A DNA stretch of 64,000 bases from CAVWNR01 sp963756525. Its GTDB lineage: Bacteria > Actinomycetota > Actinomycetes > Mycobacteriales > Jatrophihabitantaceae. Location: NCBI GenBank assembly GCA_963756525.1, contig CAVWNR010000001.1:1479488-1543487 (forward strand), given 5' to 3'. Below the pieces are notes generated by a model that was not told where the DNA came from, made no database searches, and saw only the letters and a program-made list of their open reading frames with translations. How positions within the stretch are numbered: the stretch's first letter is position 1; each line of letters starts with the position of its first letter. Positions 34,538-43,564 of the stretch are shown here, piece by piece. The position numbers were made by a program, and so were the translations under genes.

Positions 34538-36469
34538 CTAGTCGGCGCGGCAGTGTTCGTGGCCCACGGGAGGCGCGACGTCGAGGGCTGGGCTGCGGTC
34601 GAAGAACGCGACGGGTTTGAGCATGAAGCCGATCGGTTCGACCGGCATGACCGGCCAGTCTTCGGGCCGCGGGAAGTGGGTCAGGCCGAAGGAGTACCAG
34701 ACCACGACGTCTTGGTTAATCAGATCGCGGTTGGCCTGCTGCCAGCGGGGCAGTCCGTCCCCACCGGGTGACTGGTTGGGGAACTCGCCGGCGGCGTACC
34801 GCTCGGCTGGGTCGAACCGGGTGACCCACAGCTGATGGTCGGCGAAGGCGGCCCGCTTGCGGATCGGGGCGTCGGGGTCGGCCAGCGGGAGGGCGGTGTT
34901 TATGGGCATGAGTTTGTACCCGACGGGTGTTCCCCAGCTGTTGCGCACGTTGTCGTTGATGATCTCCCAGTAGCGGGAGGTGGCAGGGTTGACGTCGCGC
35001 GCCGCTTCGGACTCGGTGGCGATCGGGGTGGCTTCGGCGATCATCGCGTTGCCGTACGGGTTGTCCGGCCCGATCGGGAGGGTCTTGCCATTGATCTCGT
35101 AGACGGTGTTCTGCACACCGTCTACGGCCATGTCGAGCCGGTAGTTGAACAGGTGCTGATGGTTGGCGGCAGCCAGCCGCGGTCCGATGACAGCGGCGTA
35201 GCGGGGCTGTTCGCCCTCGCGCAGTGCCTGGGTGAGCACGATGCCGGTCGCCTTGATCTCGTGCTGGATGGTGCCGTCTTGCTGGAAATACCAGTAGAAG
35301 GCGTACTCGTAGTTGCCCACGGTGGCGATGTAGGAGACAACGAGGCGGCGGTTGCGCCGTACCGCGTTGTCGCCAGTGCGCGCGTCATAGTGTTTCCAGA
35401 GCAGCCCGTTGTCCTCTTCGTGCACGCAAATCGCGTTTTTGATCACGCGAGGCTCGCCCCCCTCGGTGTTGATCACACCGTCGAGGTAGCGGATCTCGCC
35501 GAGGCAGTCACAGCCCAGGACCAGGGAGTTGGCGAACTGGCCCAAGCCGTACTCGCCGGTGTCGAACACGCCGCGCCAGAAGTGGCCGATGGACGGGTCG
35601 CCGTACGGCACCACCATCTCCGACATCGCCGCACGGTAGATGATCGGCCGGCCGTCGTACCCGATCGTGTGTAGCACGAGTCCCTCGCGCGCGTGCAGGC
35701 TGACCCGCATGCTCCACTTCTGCCAGCGGATCTCGTGGCCGTCGATGACGAAACTCGGACCTTCCGGCTGGCTGATCTCCAGCGGCTGGAGGTCGGTGCG
35801 ATATCCGCCGACAGACTGCTCGTCGTAACGGCCGTGCTCGGGAGGAAGGGGAACCGGGTCCTCGTCCCACAGTTCCAGTAGGCGTTCCTCGTCTAGGTCG
35901 ACCACGGCGATGAGCCGCTCCAGCGGATAGGCGTAGCCATTGTCAGTCTCGTCGCGGCGCCAGTATGCCACGCCTCGGACCAGCCGGCGGCCTTCCTCGT
36001 TGGCGAAGCCGAAGTGCCCAGCCGACATTGGGTCGAGGAAGACGTGGCTGAAGTCGGTGACACCGCGAGCGCGGGCCGCAGCCTGCCAGCCGGCATCGGC
36101 CTTGGCGATCGCCTCGGCCAACTCCCACTCCTCGTTGAGCACCATCGTCTGGGAGCCCGGCGGCTCCTGGGTCCAACTCTCGATGCTGTTGGTGTCCAGC
36201 GAGACGACGATGCGGTACGTCTCCTTGACCTTCTTGTCGATCACAACCGCCTCGACGCGACGCTGGATCGGGTCGCCGGAGGTGTAGCCGAGCACCTCCT
36301 GTTTGTCCGGCTCGGCGAGCTCCACAACGGCGAATCGGGCCCGGTCGGAGAGCCGACCCTGGCCTTGGATCAGCGCCACCGCCGTCTCCAATTCCCGGAC
36401 CGTCAGCGGGTCGAGCGGGTGCCGCACGGCGGCGGTTTCGGTGGTCCCTGCGGTCGCAGTGGTGGTCAT
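34538..36469 (-). CDS. Copper-containing primary amine oxidase (topaquinone enzyme)
   Basis: 643 residues, close to the length of Arthrobacter phenylethylamine and histamine oxidases. The catalytic base is Asp303 (VFDTGEYGLG). The Tyr that becomes topaquinone is Tyr387 in VGNYEYAFYW. The copper ligands are His437 and His439 (NHQHLFNYRLDM) and a His in LTHFPRPEDWPVMP. The enzyme oxidises a primary amine to the aldehyde, ammonia and hydrogen peroxide. No signal peptide is visible, so it should be cytoplasmic. Its ATG overlaps the stop of the upstream permease (ATGA), which strongly suggests uptake and oxidation of the same amine. Confidence 0.95.
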   Translation of the reverse strand: MTTTATAGTTETAAVRHPLDPLTVRELETAVALIQGQGRLSDRARFAVVELAEPDKQEVLGYTSGDPIQRRVEAVVIDKKVKETYRIVVSLDTNSIESWTQEPPGSQTMVLNEEWELAEAIAKADAGWQAAARARGVTDFSHVFLDPMSAGHFGFANEEGRRLVRGVAYWRRDETDNGYAYPLERLIAVVDLDEERLLELWDEDPVPLPPEHGRYDEQSVGGYRTDLQPLEISQPEGPSFVIDGHEIRWQKWSMRVSLHAREGLVLHTIGYDGRPIIYRAAMSEMVVPYGDPSIGHFWRGVFDTGEYGLGQFANSLVLGCDCLGEIRYLDGVINTEGGEPRVIKNAICVHEEDNGLLWKHYDARTGDNAVRRNRRLVVSYIATVGNYEYAFYWYFQQDGTIQHEIKATGIVLTQALREGEQPRYAAVIGPRLAAANHQHLFNYRLDMAVDGVQNTVYEINGKTLPIGPDNPYGNAMIAEATPIATESEAARDVNPATSRYWEIINDNVRNSWGTPVGYKLMPINTALPLADPDAPIRKRAAFADHQLWVTRFDPAERYAAGEFPNQSPGGDGLPRWQQANRDLINQDVVVWYSFGLTHFPRPEDWPVMPVEPIGFMLKPVAFFDRSPALDVAPPVGHEHCRAD

Positions 36470-38067
36470 CAGGCGCTCCTCGGGTGCGGTGCTGGAACAG
36501 GGGCATTGTCTAACGGCTGCTCTGAGTCGGCTACGTGCAGGTGTAGGTCGGCGTTGCTCTCCTCTTCAGCCCCCGTGTCGGTGAGCACGATCCGGCCGAG
36601 GATGGCGTAGATCTGCGGCCGGCGCGCGCGCAGCACCACCGCCAGCAGCACACCGAAGACCCCGATCGCAGCGACCAGGTAGGGGATCGCCTTGAAGAAC
36701 GGTGTGCTCGCGGCCGGTCCGGCTGCGGCGTCGATGTTCTTGAACAGCAGGATGACCACACCCAGCATGCCCAGCCCGCCGACCAGCGGGGCGAGGAAGT
36801 GGGTGAGCCAGTGCCGCGCCTGGCGCTGGTGGGTGTGAAAGTAGCCGATGACCGCGAACGAGCACATCGTCTGCACGATCAAGATCATCGCGGTGCCGAA
36901 GATCGCGCACAACGTGTAGAGGCTGCCGTAGGGGTCCTGGTGGAACAGCGCGAACAGGCCGACCAGGATCGCGGTGAACACGCTTTGGGTGAGCGAGGCG
37001 ATGTACGGGGATCGGTGCTTGGGGTGGGTCCGGCCGAGCCGGCGGTTGAGGATGCCCTCCCGGCCAATCGCGTACAGGTAGCGGGAGGCGCAGTTGTGGA
37101 AGGCCAGCCCGCAGGCGAACGAACCGGTGATCATCAACCAGGCGGCGATGTGCACCGCCCACGGGCCGACGTAGGTGCCCAGCGGGTCGAAGATCAGCCC
37201 GAACGGGTCGTTCTTGGCGATGGAGATCGACTGGGACAGCCCGTTGCCGGAGATGGCCATCCAGGAGACGAAGGTGTAGAACAGCCCGATCCCGATCACC
37301 GAGACCAGGGTCGCGATCGGCACGATCCGCCGGGGATTGCGTGATTCCTCGCCGTACATGGCCGTCGATTCGAAGCCAACCCAGGACCAGAACGCGAAGA
37401 ACAGCCCAAAGCCGGGATTGATGCCATGCAGCGCGCCGAACGGGCTGATCGGCTTGAGCGGGATGCCGTTCGGGCCGCCGCCGTGGATGAGCACCGAGAC
37501 CGCCATGCTGCCCAGCGCGAGGATCTCGCCGAGCAGCAGCACGCCGAGCACCTTCACCGCGAAGTCGATGTCGAAGTAGCTCAACGTTGAATTGGTCACG
37601 ATCACGATCGCGGCGACCAGCAGCCACGGCACGTGCACGTGTGCTTGGGACTCGAAGGTGCTCTGCGCGAAAGAGGACACCAGCCCGACCAGCGACGCCT
37701 CGAAGACCATGTAGGCGACCACCGTCAGCATCCCCGAAGACATCCCGATGATCCGGCCGAGGCCCTGGGAGATGTAGCCATAGAACGCGCCGGTGGTGGT
37801 GATGTAGCGGGCCATCGACACATAGCCGACAGCGAAGATCCCCAACACGATCGTGGCGATGACGTACCCGCCCGGCGTGCTCGTCCCGGTCCCGAACGCC
37901 ACCGACGGGGGGACGTTGCCGGTCATCGCCGCGATCGGTGCCGCAGTGGCCACGGCCATGAAGATGACCCCGAACAGGCCGACCGCGCCGGACTTGAGCC
38001 GCTGCACCTCGCCGCTCTGACCTTGCGGGCTCGCCGCAGCCGGGGCGGCCGGGGAGTCAGACACCAT
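36469..38067 (-). CDS. APC-family amino acid/amine permease
   Basis: 532 residues with about 12 to 14 membrane segments. The N-terminal APC signature GVIFMAVATAAPIAAMTGNV is followed by GTSTPGGYVIATIVLG and, in the middle, FFAFWSWVGFESTAMYGEES. Homologues include putrescine and ethanolamine-type importers, but the substrate here is inferred from the coupled amine oxidase. The stop codon overlaps the start of that oxidase. The zinc alcohol dehydrogenase is divergent, 320 bp away. Confidence 0.92.
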   Translation of the reverse strand: MVSDSPAAPAAASPQGQSGEVQRLKSGAVGLFGVIFMAVATAAPIAAMTGNVPPSVAFGTGTSTPGGYVIATIVLGIFAVGYVSMARYITTTGAFYGYISQGLGRIIGMSSGMLTVVAYMVFEASLVGLVSSFAQSTFESQAHVHVPWLLVAAIVIVTNSTLSYFDIDFAVKVLGVLLLGEILALGSMAVSVLIHGGGPNGIPLKPISPFGALHGINPGFGLFFAFWSWVGFESTAMYGEESRNPRRIVPIATLVSVIGIGLFYTFVSWMAISGNGLSQSISIAKNDPFGLIFDPLGTYVGPWAVHIAAWLMITGSFACGLAFHNCASRYLYAIGREGILNRRLGRTHPKHRSPYIASLTQSVFTAILVGLFALFHQDPYGSLYTLCAIFGTAMILIVQTMCSFAVIGYFHTHQRQARHWLTHFLAPLVGGLGMLGVVILLFKNIDAAAGPAASTPFFKAIPYLVAAIGVFGVLLAVVLRARRPQIYAILGRIVLTDTGAEEESNADLHLHVADSEQPLDNAPVPAPHPRSA

Positions 38068-38387
38068 GCGGAAACCTCCGAATCTGGCCCGGACCTACGA
38101 CGCTGCGGCTGCGTCGCCCCTTCCGGTGCGGGGTGACCGGCCGTCTCGCTCGGCGCCGCGACGGCGTGACGCGTCGGCGGCGAAACGAGCTCTCGCGACG
38201 AGCTTGAACGCGGTTCCTCGCTCGCGCAATGGGCTCGATTCCGCATGGACGGAAATCGGACAGCGCAGGCTTGCCGACCAACCCGCCCGGGGGCATCGTT
38301 CGTGGCAGCCCGACCGGCAGACCCGCCTCGGCACGGCTCGTTTGCTCGGCGTTGCTTCCCAGGATTCCAGTTGGAAGGCGGCTGCAG
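38068..38387. promoter_or_regulatory. Divergent intergenic region, permease/amine oxidase versus alcohol dehydrogenase
   Basis: 320 bp that must contain promoters for both directions, and a likely site for the nearby IclR regulator. No clear palindrome was found by eye. The frame upstream of 38388 stays open to 38229 but has no family resemblance, so I treat it as non-coding. Confidence 0.4.
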
Positions 38388-39428
38388 ATGAAGGCAGTTC
38401 GAGTCCACCGCTACGGCCAGGCCCCGCACCTCGACGACATCGACGAACCGACACTGAGCTCTCCGCTAGACGTGCTTGTCCGCGTCGGCGCCGCGGGCCT
38501 GTGCCGCACCGACCTCCACATCATCGAAGGACAGTGGGACAGCATCCAACACCCGACGCTGCCCTACACCCTCGGCCACGAGAACGCCGGCTGGATCGCC
38601 GCCATCGGCAGCGCTGTCACCGGGCTCGCCCCCGGCGACCCGGTGATCTTGCACCCGCTGGTCACCTGCGGACTCTGCCCAGCCTGCCGGGTCGGCGACG
38701 ACTCGCATTGCGCCAACGCCGGCTTCCCCGGGCTCAACGTGGATGGCGGCATGGCCGAATACCTGCTGACGAACGCCCGCGCGGTCGTCAAACTCGACCC
38801 CAACCTGCAGCCCGCCGCGGTCGCCGCCCTCGCCGACGCCGGCCTGACGGCCTACCATGCCGTGCGCAAGGCGCAGCCGCTGCTGCCACCCGGCAGCCAC
38901 GCCGTGGTCATCGGCGCCGGCGGGCTCGGGCACATCGGCGTCCAAGTACTTGCGGCCGTGACCACCGCGCACATCACCGTTGTCGACCGTTCCGCCGACG
39001 CCCTCGACCTCGCCCGCAGCATCGGCGCGGAGCACACCATCGACGCGACCCAGCGGCCGGCCCAGGTCATCGAGCAGATCCACGAGGTCACCGACGGTGG
39101 CGCGCACGTGCTGTTCGACTACGTCGGCGAGCACGGCACCCCCGAGCTGGGAGTCGCCGCGCTGCGCAACCGGGGCAGCTACTACGCCATCGGCTACGGC
39201 GGCACTGTCGACATTCCCACCCTCGAGCTCATCTCCCGCGAGATCAACCTCGTCGGGAACCTGGTGGGCACCTACAACGACCTCACTGAACTGATGACCC
39301 TCACCGCCGAAGGCAAAGTCAAGCTGCACACCAGCACCTACCCGCTCGATGCCGTTCACGACGCCATCCACGACCTCGAGTCCGGCAAGCTCGTCGGCCG
39401 CGGAATCCTCATTCCCGCAGCCGCCTAG
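38388..39428 (+). CDS. Zinc-dependent alcohol dehydrogenase (MDR superfamily)
   Basis: 346 residues from ATG 38388 with GGAAGGCGG upstream. Catalytic zinc ligands are Cys in AAGLCRTDLH (about residue 38) and His-Glu in LGHENAGW. The structural zinc loop is HPLVTCGLCPACRVGDDSHC. The Rossmann motif is AVVIGAGGLGHIGVQVLAAV. The TLPYTLGHENAGWI and GEHGTPELGVAALRNRG regions fit NAD-dependent secondary or aryl alcohol dehydrogenases. Divergent from the amine permease, so it may reduce or oxidise the aldehyde/alcohol produced by amine oxidation. Confidence 0.93.
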   Translation: MKAVRVHRYGQAPHLDDIDEPTLSSPLDVLVRVGAAGLCRTDLHIIEGQWDSIQHPTLPYTLGHENAGWIAAIGSAVTGLAPGDPVILHPLVTCGLCPACRVGDDSHCANAGFPGLNVDGGMAEYLLTNARAVVKLDPNLQPAAVAALADAGLTAYHAVRKAQPLLPPGSHAVVIGAGGLGHIGVQVLAAVTTAHITVVDRSADALDLARSIGAEHTIDATQRPAQVIEQIHEVTDGGAHVLFDYVGEHGTPELGVAALRNRGSYYAIGYGGTVDIPTLELISREINLVGNLVGTYNDLTELMTLTAEGKVKLHTSTYPLDAVHDAIHDLESGKLVGRGILIPAAA

Positions 39429-39510
39429 CAGGCCAACCCGAGCAGGCAGGGCCCCGCCAACAACTACGAGCCGCACGATCATGATTTACCGATCTAAGAG
39501 GAGTCATACT

Positions 39511-40038
39511 ATGAGCCGCAATCCCTACGCCGACCTTCCCGCCGTTGCGTCGTTCACCCTCCGCAGCGACGACGTCAGCCACGATGAGACCCTGCCGCCC
39601 GCCCAGCGCAGCGGCATCTTCGGCGCCGGCGGCGAGGACGTCTCCCCCCATCTGGCCTGGTCCGGCTTCCCCGCCCAGACGCGCAGCTTCGCGGTCACCG
39701 TCTACGACCCGGACGCCCCCACCGCCAGCGGCTTTTGGCATTGGGCGGTGGCCGGCATCCCGGCTGAGGTCACCGAGCTGCAGACCGATGCAGGCACCGA
39801 CGGCGGAACCAAGCTTCCTGCTGGCGCGGTGCAACTCGCCAACGACGCCGGGCTGCGCCGCTACCTGGGTGCGGCCCCGCCCGCTGGGCACGGCGTGCAC
39901 CAGTACTACATCGCCGTGCACGCGGTCGACGTGGCGTCGCTGAATCTGCCCGATGGAGCCACGCCTGCCTTCCTCGGGTTCAACCTGTACAGCCACAGCC
40001 TCGGCCGCGCCATCCTCGTGCCCGTCTACGAGGCATAA
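39511..40038 (+). CDS. YbhB/YbcL family PEBP-like protein
   Basis: 175 residues from ATG 39511 with an excellent ribosome site (AAGAGGAG). Conserved PEBP landmarks: GEDVSPHLAWSGFPAQTRSF, then VTVYDPDAPTASGFWHWAVA (the DPDAP and HW ligand pocket) and APPAGHGVHQYYIAVHAVDV. Bacterial members are cytoplasmic or periplasmic proteins that bind small anions; the function is not known. Follows the alcohol dehydrogenase by 82 bp and is probably in the same operon. Confidence 0.92.
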   Translation: MSRNPYADLPAVASFTLRSDDVSHDETLPPAQRSGIFGAGGEDVSPHLAWSGFPAQTRSFAVTVYDPDAPTASGFWHWAVAGIPAEVTELQTDAGTDGGTKLPAGAVQLANDAGLRRYLGAAPPAGHGVHQYYIAVHAVDVASLNLPDGATPAFLGFNLYSHSLGRAILVPVYEA

Positions 40039-40081
40039 CCGGTCATCCCGCCGGCCACGGCGCGACAAAGGGAGCACCGCC

Positions 40082-40783
40082 ATGCCCGCATCCACGGTCG
40101 CTGGCCTGATCCTGATCACCATCGCTACCCTCGCCGGTGCGGGTCTCGCCCGGCGGCATGCCCGCCGGCCCGAGGTGTGCTTGGGTGCAGCAGCCGGAGC
40201 GCTGCTGGTCATCGCCTGCATGCACCTCCTGCCGGACGCCTGGTCGGGTGCCCAGGGCGCAGATATCCCAGCCCTATGGATCCCGCTGCTCGCCGCGGCG
40301 TCATTCGTGCTGACCGGTCAGCTCGTCCGCCGCGGGTGCGCCTGCCAGCGCAACCGGGAAACCGCCGGCGGGATCGGGACCACGATCGCGCTAGCCGCTC
40401 ACCGACTGCTCGAAGGCGCCTCCCTCGCACTGACCGGCTCCGCGATCGTGGCCGCAGCGCTCGCCGCGCATGCACTCGCCGAAGGCCTCGCCGCCGGGAC
40501 CCTGCTCACCTCCCTGGCGCGGCGTCGCGCGGCCCTATTGCTGGGCGCGCTGTGCCTCAGCCCGGTCCTCGGTGTGACGATCACCAAGGTCGCCCCAATT
40601 CCACACCGACTTGAGCCACTGCTGCTGGCCGCGGCGGCGGGCGTGCTCTGCAAAGCCGCCCACATCAGCAGCACGGCCGCGTTCGGCCGGAAACCGCCGA
40701 TCCGTAACCCGATCTCTGCGCCAGCGGTCGCGGCGCTGACAACCGGCGTGGCGACCATGCTGGCCGTGCGCCTCGTCGGCTAA
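40082..40783 (+). CDS. ZIP-like metal transporter family membrane protein
   Basis: 233 residues from ATG 40082, with eight hydrophobic segments. The two metal-site helices of ZIP proteins are recognisable as LAAHRLLEGASLAL and AAHALAEGLAAGTLL (His-x-x-x-Glu-Gly in each). A Cys/Arg-rich loop (RRGCACQRNRET) precedes them. ZIP proteins carry zinc or other divalent metals into the cytoplasm. The gene starts 43 bp after the PEBP gene and appears cotranscribed with the zinc alcohol dehydrogenase, a plausible link. Confidence 0.7.
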   Translation: MPASTVAGLILITIATLAGAGLARRHARRPEVCLGAAAGALLVIACMHLLPDAWSGAQGADIPALWIPLLAAASFVLTGQLVRRGCACQRNRETAGGIGTTIALAAHRLLEGASLALTGSAIVAAALAAHALAEGLAAGTLLTSLARRRAALLLGALCLSPVLGVTITKVAPIPHRLEPLLLAAAAGVLCKAAHISSTAAFGRKPPIRNPISAPAVAALTTGVATMLAVRLVG

Positions 40784-40902
40784 TCGTCACCGGGACACGG
40801 ATGTTTAGCGTCGGAAGCGAGGATGACACCTGCTACACCGACTCGGAACTCCTAAGGTAACGGGAGCCCACGAGCTCGCGACAGACGAAAGCTGGTACTC
40901 AA

Positions 40903-41679
40903 ATGGGAAGAGTCGGCGGTAAGGTCGCCCTGGTAACCGGAGCGGCATCGGGAATCGGCAGGGCAACCGTCGAGCTCTTCGCTCGGGAGGGTGCTCGCAC
41001 GATCATTGCCGACGTTAACGAGGGGGCCGGTGCTCAGGTCGAGACCTCGCTGCGCGAGTCAGGACTGGAAGCGACGTTCATCCGCCTCGATGTCACCGCG
41101 GAGTCCAACTGGGCTACGACGATGGAACAGACCATGCGGACCTACGGCGCACTCCACGTCGTCGTCAACAACGCAGGGATCTCCTTGGCTAGAGACGTCG
41201 AAGAGACCACCTTGAAGGACTGGAACCAAGTCCTGGGCGTCAACGCCACCGGCACCTTCCTGGGCACCAAGTTTGGGATCGAAGCGATGAAGCACAGCGG
41301 TGAGGGCGGCTCGATCATTAATCATTCCTCGATCGATGGGCAGGTGGGGGAAGGTGGGTTGTTCGCCTATTGCGCATCCAAGGGCGCAGTCACTATCTTG
41401 ACCAAGGCTGCTGCGCTCAGCTGTGGTCAGAAGGGGTACAAGATCCGGGTGAATTCCGTGCATCCGGGATACGTCCACACGCCTCTGGTCGACGAAGAGG
41501 CCAGAGGATACGGCCTCAGTACTGCCGAATACCTAGGCGCGCTCAACGCTAAGCACCCAATTGGCTTCATCGGCCAACCGATCGACATTGCCTACGTCGA
41601 TCTCTTCCTCGCCTCCGATGAATCCCGATGGATCACCGGCGCAGAGTTCGTCGTCGACGGCGGATTCACTGCCCAATAG
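40903..41679 (+). CDS. SDR family oxidoreductase
   Basis: 258 residues. The motif VALVTGAASGIGRATVELFA binds the nucleotide, with Asp in DVNEG favouring NAD. NNAGIS is near residue 90, and the catalytic set is Ser in IINHSSIDG with YCASKGAV (Tyr-x-x-x-Lys, about 160-164). The C-terminal WITGAEFVVDGGFTAQ completes a classical SDR. Base composition is a little less GC-rich than the preceding operon. A second SDR follows in the same direction 40 bp later. Confidence 0.93.
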   Translation: MGRVGGKVALVTGAASGIGRATVELFAREGARTIIADVNEGAGAQVETSLRESGLEATFIRLDVTAESNWATTMEQTMRTYGALHVVVNNAGISLARDVEETTLKDWNQVLGVNATGTFLGTKFGIEAMKHSGEGGSIINHSSIDGQVGEGGLFAYCASKGAVTILTKAAALSCGQKGYKIRVNSVHPGYVHTPLVDEEARGYGLSTAEYLGALNAKHPIGFIGQPIDIAYVDLFLASDESRWITGAEFVVDGGFTAQ

Positions 41680-41719
41680 AGACCAGCCTGCCTATTGCTA
41701 CGTGGAAATGAAGGAATGC

Positions 41720-42475
41720 ATGTTCTCTCTCCAGGATCGGGTAGCCGTTGTCACAGGTGCCGCGTCAGGTATCGGTCGTGGCATCGCCGATGCCCTCCAC
41801 CAGGCCGGGGCCCAGGTAGTAGTAGCCGACATCGACGCCGACCGCGGCATGCACGCTGCGGACGAGATCGAAGGTGCCTTTGAGGTGGTAGACGTCACGC
41901 AGCGTGACGCCTGCCGGCAGATGGTAGCCAGAGTCACTGATCGATTCGGACACCTTGACATTCTGTGCTCGAACACAGGCATCTTCCCGCAGGCCACCGT
42001 CGACTCGATGCAGGAGGACGAATGGGACGCCGTCCTGAATGTCAACCTTAAGGGCACGTTCTTCATGGTGCAGGCAGCTTTACCTGTGATGCGCCGACAG
42101 CGATATGGTCGTATCGTGATTACCGCCTCCATAACTGGACCGATCACGGGCTACCCCGGGTGGTCGCACTACGGAGCGAGCAAGGCCGGCCAGCTAGGTT
42201 TCATGCGAAGCGCCGCCCTCGAATGTGCCCGAGACGGAATCACCATCAACGCGGTCCTACCCGGCAACATCCTCACCGACGGCCTCAGGGCGAGAGGCTT
42301 CGACTACCTGCGCACGATGACGGCAAGCATCCCCACAAATAGCTTGGGTGAGCCGCAGGACATCGGCCACGCAGCCTGCTTCCTAGGCAGCGCGGAAGCC
42401 CGGTACATCACCGGCCAGACCATGATCGTCGATGGAGGTCAAACCCTACCCGAGAGCCTCGAGGCATTGATCTGA
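41720..42475 (+). CDS. SDR family oxidoreductase (3-oxoacyl-ACP reductase-like)
   Basis: 251 residues from ATG 41720. AAGGA lies at 41711-41715, so I prefer this start over the in-frame ATG at 41708. Motifs: VAVVTGAASGIGRGIADALH; Asp in VADIDAD; ILCSNTGIF in the NNAG position (here SNTG, a substitution of the canonical Asn-Asn-Ala-Gly); Ser in VITASITGPI; YGASKAG. The C-terminus is YITGQTMIVDGGQTLPES. It pairs with the upstream SDR. Substrate unknown. Confidence 0.93.
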   Translation: MFSLQDRVAVVTGAASGIGRGIADALHQAGAQVVVADIDADRGMHAADEIEGAFEVVDVTQRDACRQMVARVTDRFGHLDILCSNTGIFPQATVDSMQEDEWDAVLNVNLKGTFFMVQAALPVMRRQRYGRIVITASITGPITGYPGWSHYGASKAGQLGFMRSAALECARDGITINAVLPGNILTDGLRARGFDYLRTMTASIPTNSLGEPQDIGHAACFLGSAEARYITGQTMIVDGGQTLPESLEALI

Positions 42476-42928
42476 TCTGAGTGGGGCGGCGTCCAGTCTG
42501 TGCAGTCCGAGACGCCGGTTGCCTCATGCGGAAGACTCTGCCCTGTGCTCGGACCAGGCCTTGAGCGGACACATCGACTGCACTCATCTCGGCGATTGCG
42601 GACGCGCTGAGGTCCGTGAGCGGAAGGTTCGAGCGGAGGCATCGACGGGCCGCCTGCCGTTGACCGGCGATCCTCCTGCCGATACCGGCGTCGACGGCTG
42701 GGCCCGCTAGCGCGATGAGAACGATCGAGTCCCGGCGCGACCTGACGAGGGCCGTTTGTGTTCGGCGGGGCCGCGAGGGTGCTAGAGAGATGTCGATCAA
42801 TCGTGCGGTCGAAGTTGATCTCCGTTGGTCCGCAAGAAGTCTGCAAGTATTTAAGAACTGCCGTTGACGATCAACGAGGCTGACAGCGTTATTGGGACAG
42901 CAACTCCGGGGTGTCCTACGCTTACAAA

Positions 42929-42947
42929 CGATCACCGTTGATCACCA
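42929..42947 (+). repeat. 19-bp imperfect direct repeat, copy 1
   Basis: CGATCACCGTTGATCACCA here and CGATCACACTTGATCACCA at 43044-43062 share 17 of 19 bases, with starts 115 bp apart. Each contains two GATCAC cores, as expected for paired protein-binding sites. Confidence 0.65.
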
Positions 42948-43043
42948 AGATTGGCCTGGTTCGCCTTCCGGAGTCCGTGTGGGTCTGCGGAACCAGTTAT
43001 CCGTCTCCCAGCGAACAACTTACGAACGAAATATGGTCAACGT

Positions 43044-43062
43044 CGATCACACTTGATCACCA
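43044..43062 (+). repeat. 19-bp imperfect direct repeat, copy 2
   Basis: Second copy of the element at 42929-42947, differing at two central positions, and lying 73 bp before the tRNA-Asn scar. Confidence 0.65.
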
Positions 43063-43134
43063 GCTGCCATCGAGAACACCCTTGTAAAGCAGGACAATCA
43101 TCGACAGCCAACAACGGTCAAATCGTTAGAAGAC

Positions 43135-43175
43135 TAATCGGAGGGTTACTGGTTCGAGTCCAGTCGGGGCAGCCA
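43135..43175 (+). other. 3' part of a tRNA-Asn (attachment-site scar, attL/attR-like)
   Basis: TAATCGGAGGG then TTACTGGTTCGAGTCCAGTC then GGGGCAGCCA matches the 3' part of actinobacterial tRNA-Asn(GTT), from the anticodon loop through the T-arm (stem ACTGG/CCAGT, loop TTCGAGT) to the acceptor end and CCA. The 5' half is missing: upstream sequence cannot form the D-arm or the 5' acceptor strand. Such truncated 3' ends are left when an element integrates into a tRNA gene. In this orientation the intact tRNA and the element would lie to the left. Confidence 0.7.
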
Positions 43176-43564
43176 CAGAGGCCCAGAATCTGGGGGCTCT
43201 TGGCCGAACCGCCGGTATCGATTGGTTACACATCCCGCCGAGCGCGCCTGCACCCGCCCGCGCCTCGAGCTCGCCCGAACCGCGTCGAATCGCACTGGAG
43301 TCGGCGGGTTTCCCGCCGGTCGCCGCCTGGTCGACCGCGCAGATGACGCCGCCGGCGAACGACACCTCATACGGGCAGCAGTGCCTCAGCTTCAATCGAA
43401 GCGGATCTTGGAAGATGCCTGCGCAACAGGAGCCTCGGGATTTGGCCGAGTCGTACGAATCTTCATCCCGTTCGTTTGCCTCTACGCCGCCCGCCGATGT
43501 TCGCGACTTGCGGCATGAGCGCGAGGTCGGTGAGCGTCCTCATCTCCGGGTGCGGAATTTTCGG
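43176..43564. other. Region between tRNA scar and response regulator, no recognised gene
   Basis: About 390 bp. The frame over the scar on the minus strand (reading AAPTGLEPVTL) is the familiar false frame seen over tRNA 3' ends. No gene is assigned. Confidence 0.45.

Larger units (their letters stand above)
42476..43134. other. AT-richer non-coding region left of the tRNA-Asn scar, with GATCA repeats
   Basis: About 660 bp with no recognisable gene, lower GC than the surroundings and several TTGATC/CGATCA boxes (near 42790, 42815, 42870, 42930 and 43045). It ends at the tRNA-like segment at 43135. The character is that of an attachment or junction region. Confidence 0.5.

Noticed and set aside
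42929..43062. CRISPR-like repeats
   Set aside because: Only two copies with unequal context and no cas genes; not a CRISPR array. No array was seen elsewhere in the window.
43126..43395. Minus-strand frame reading AAPTGLEPVTL
   Set aside because: A well-known false frame produced by the T-arm of a tRNA 3' end; not a gene.
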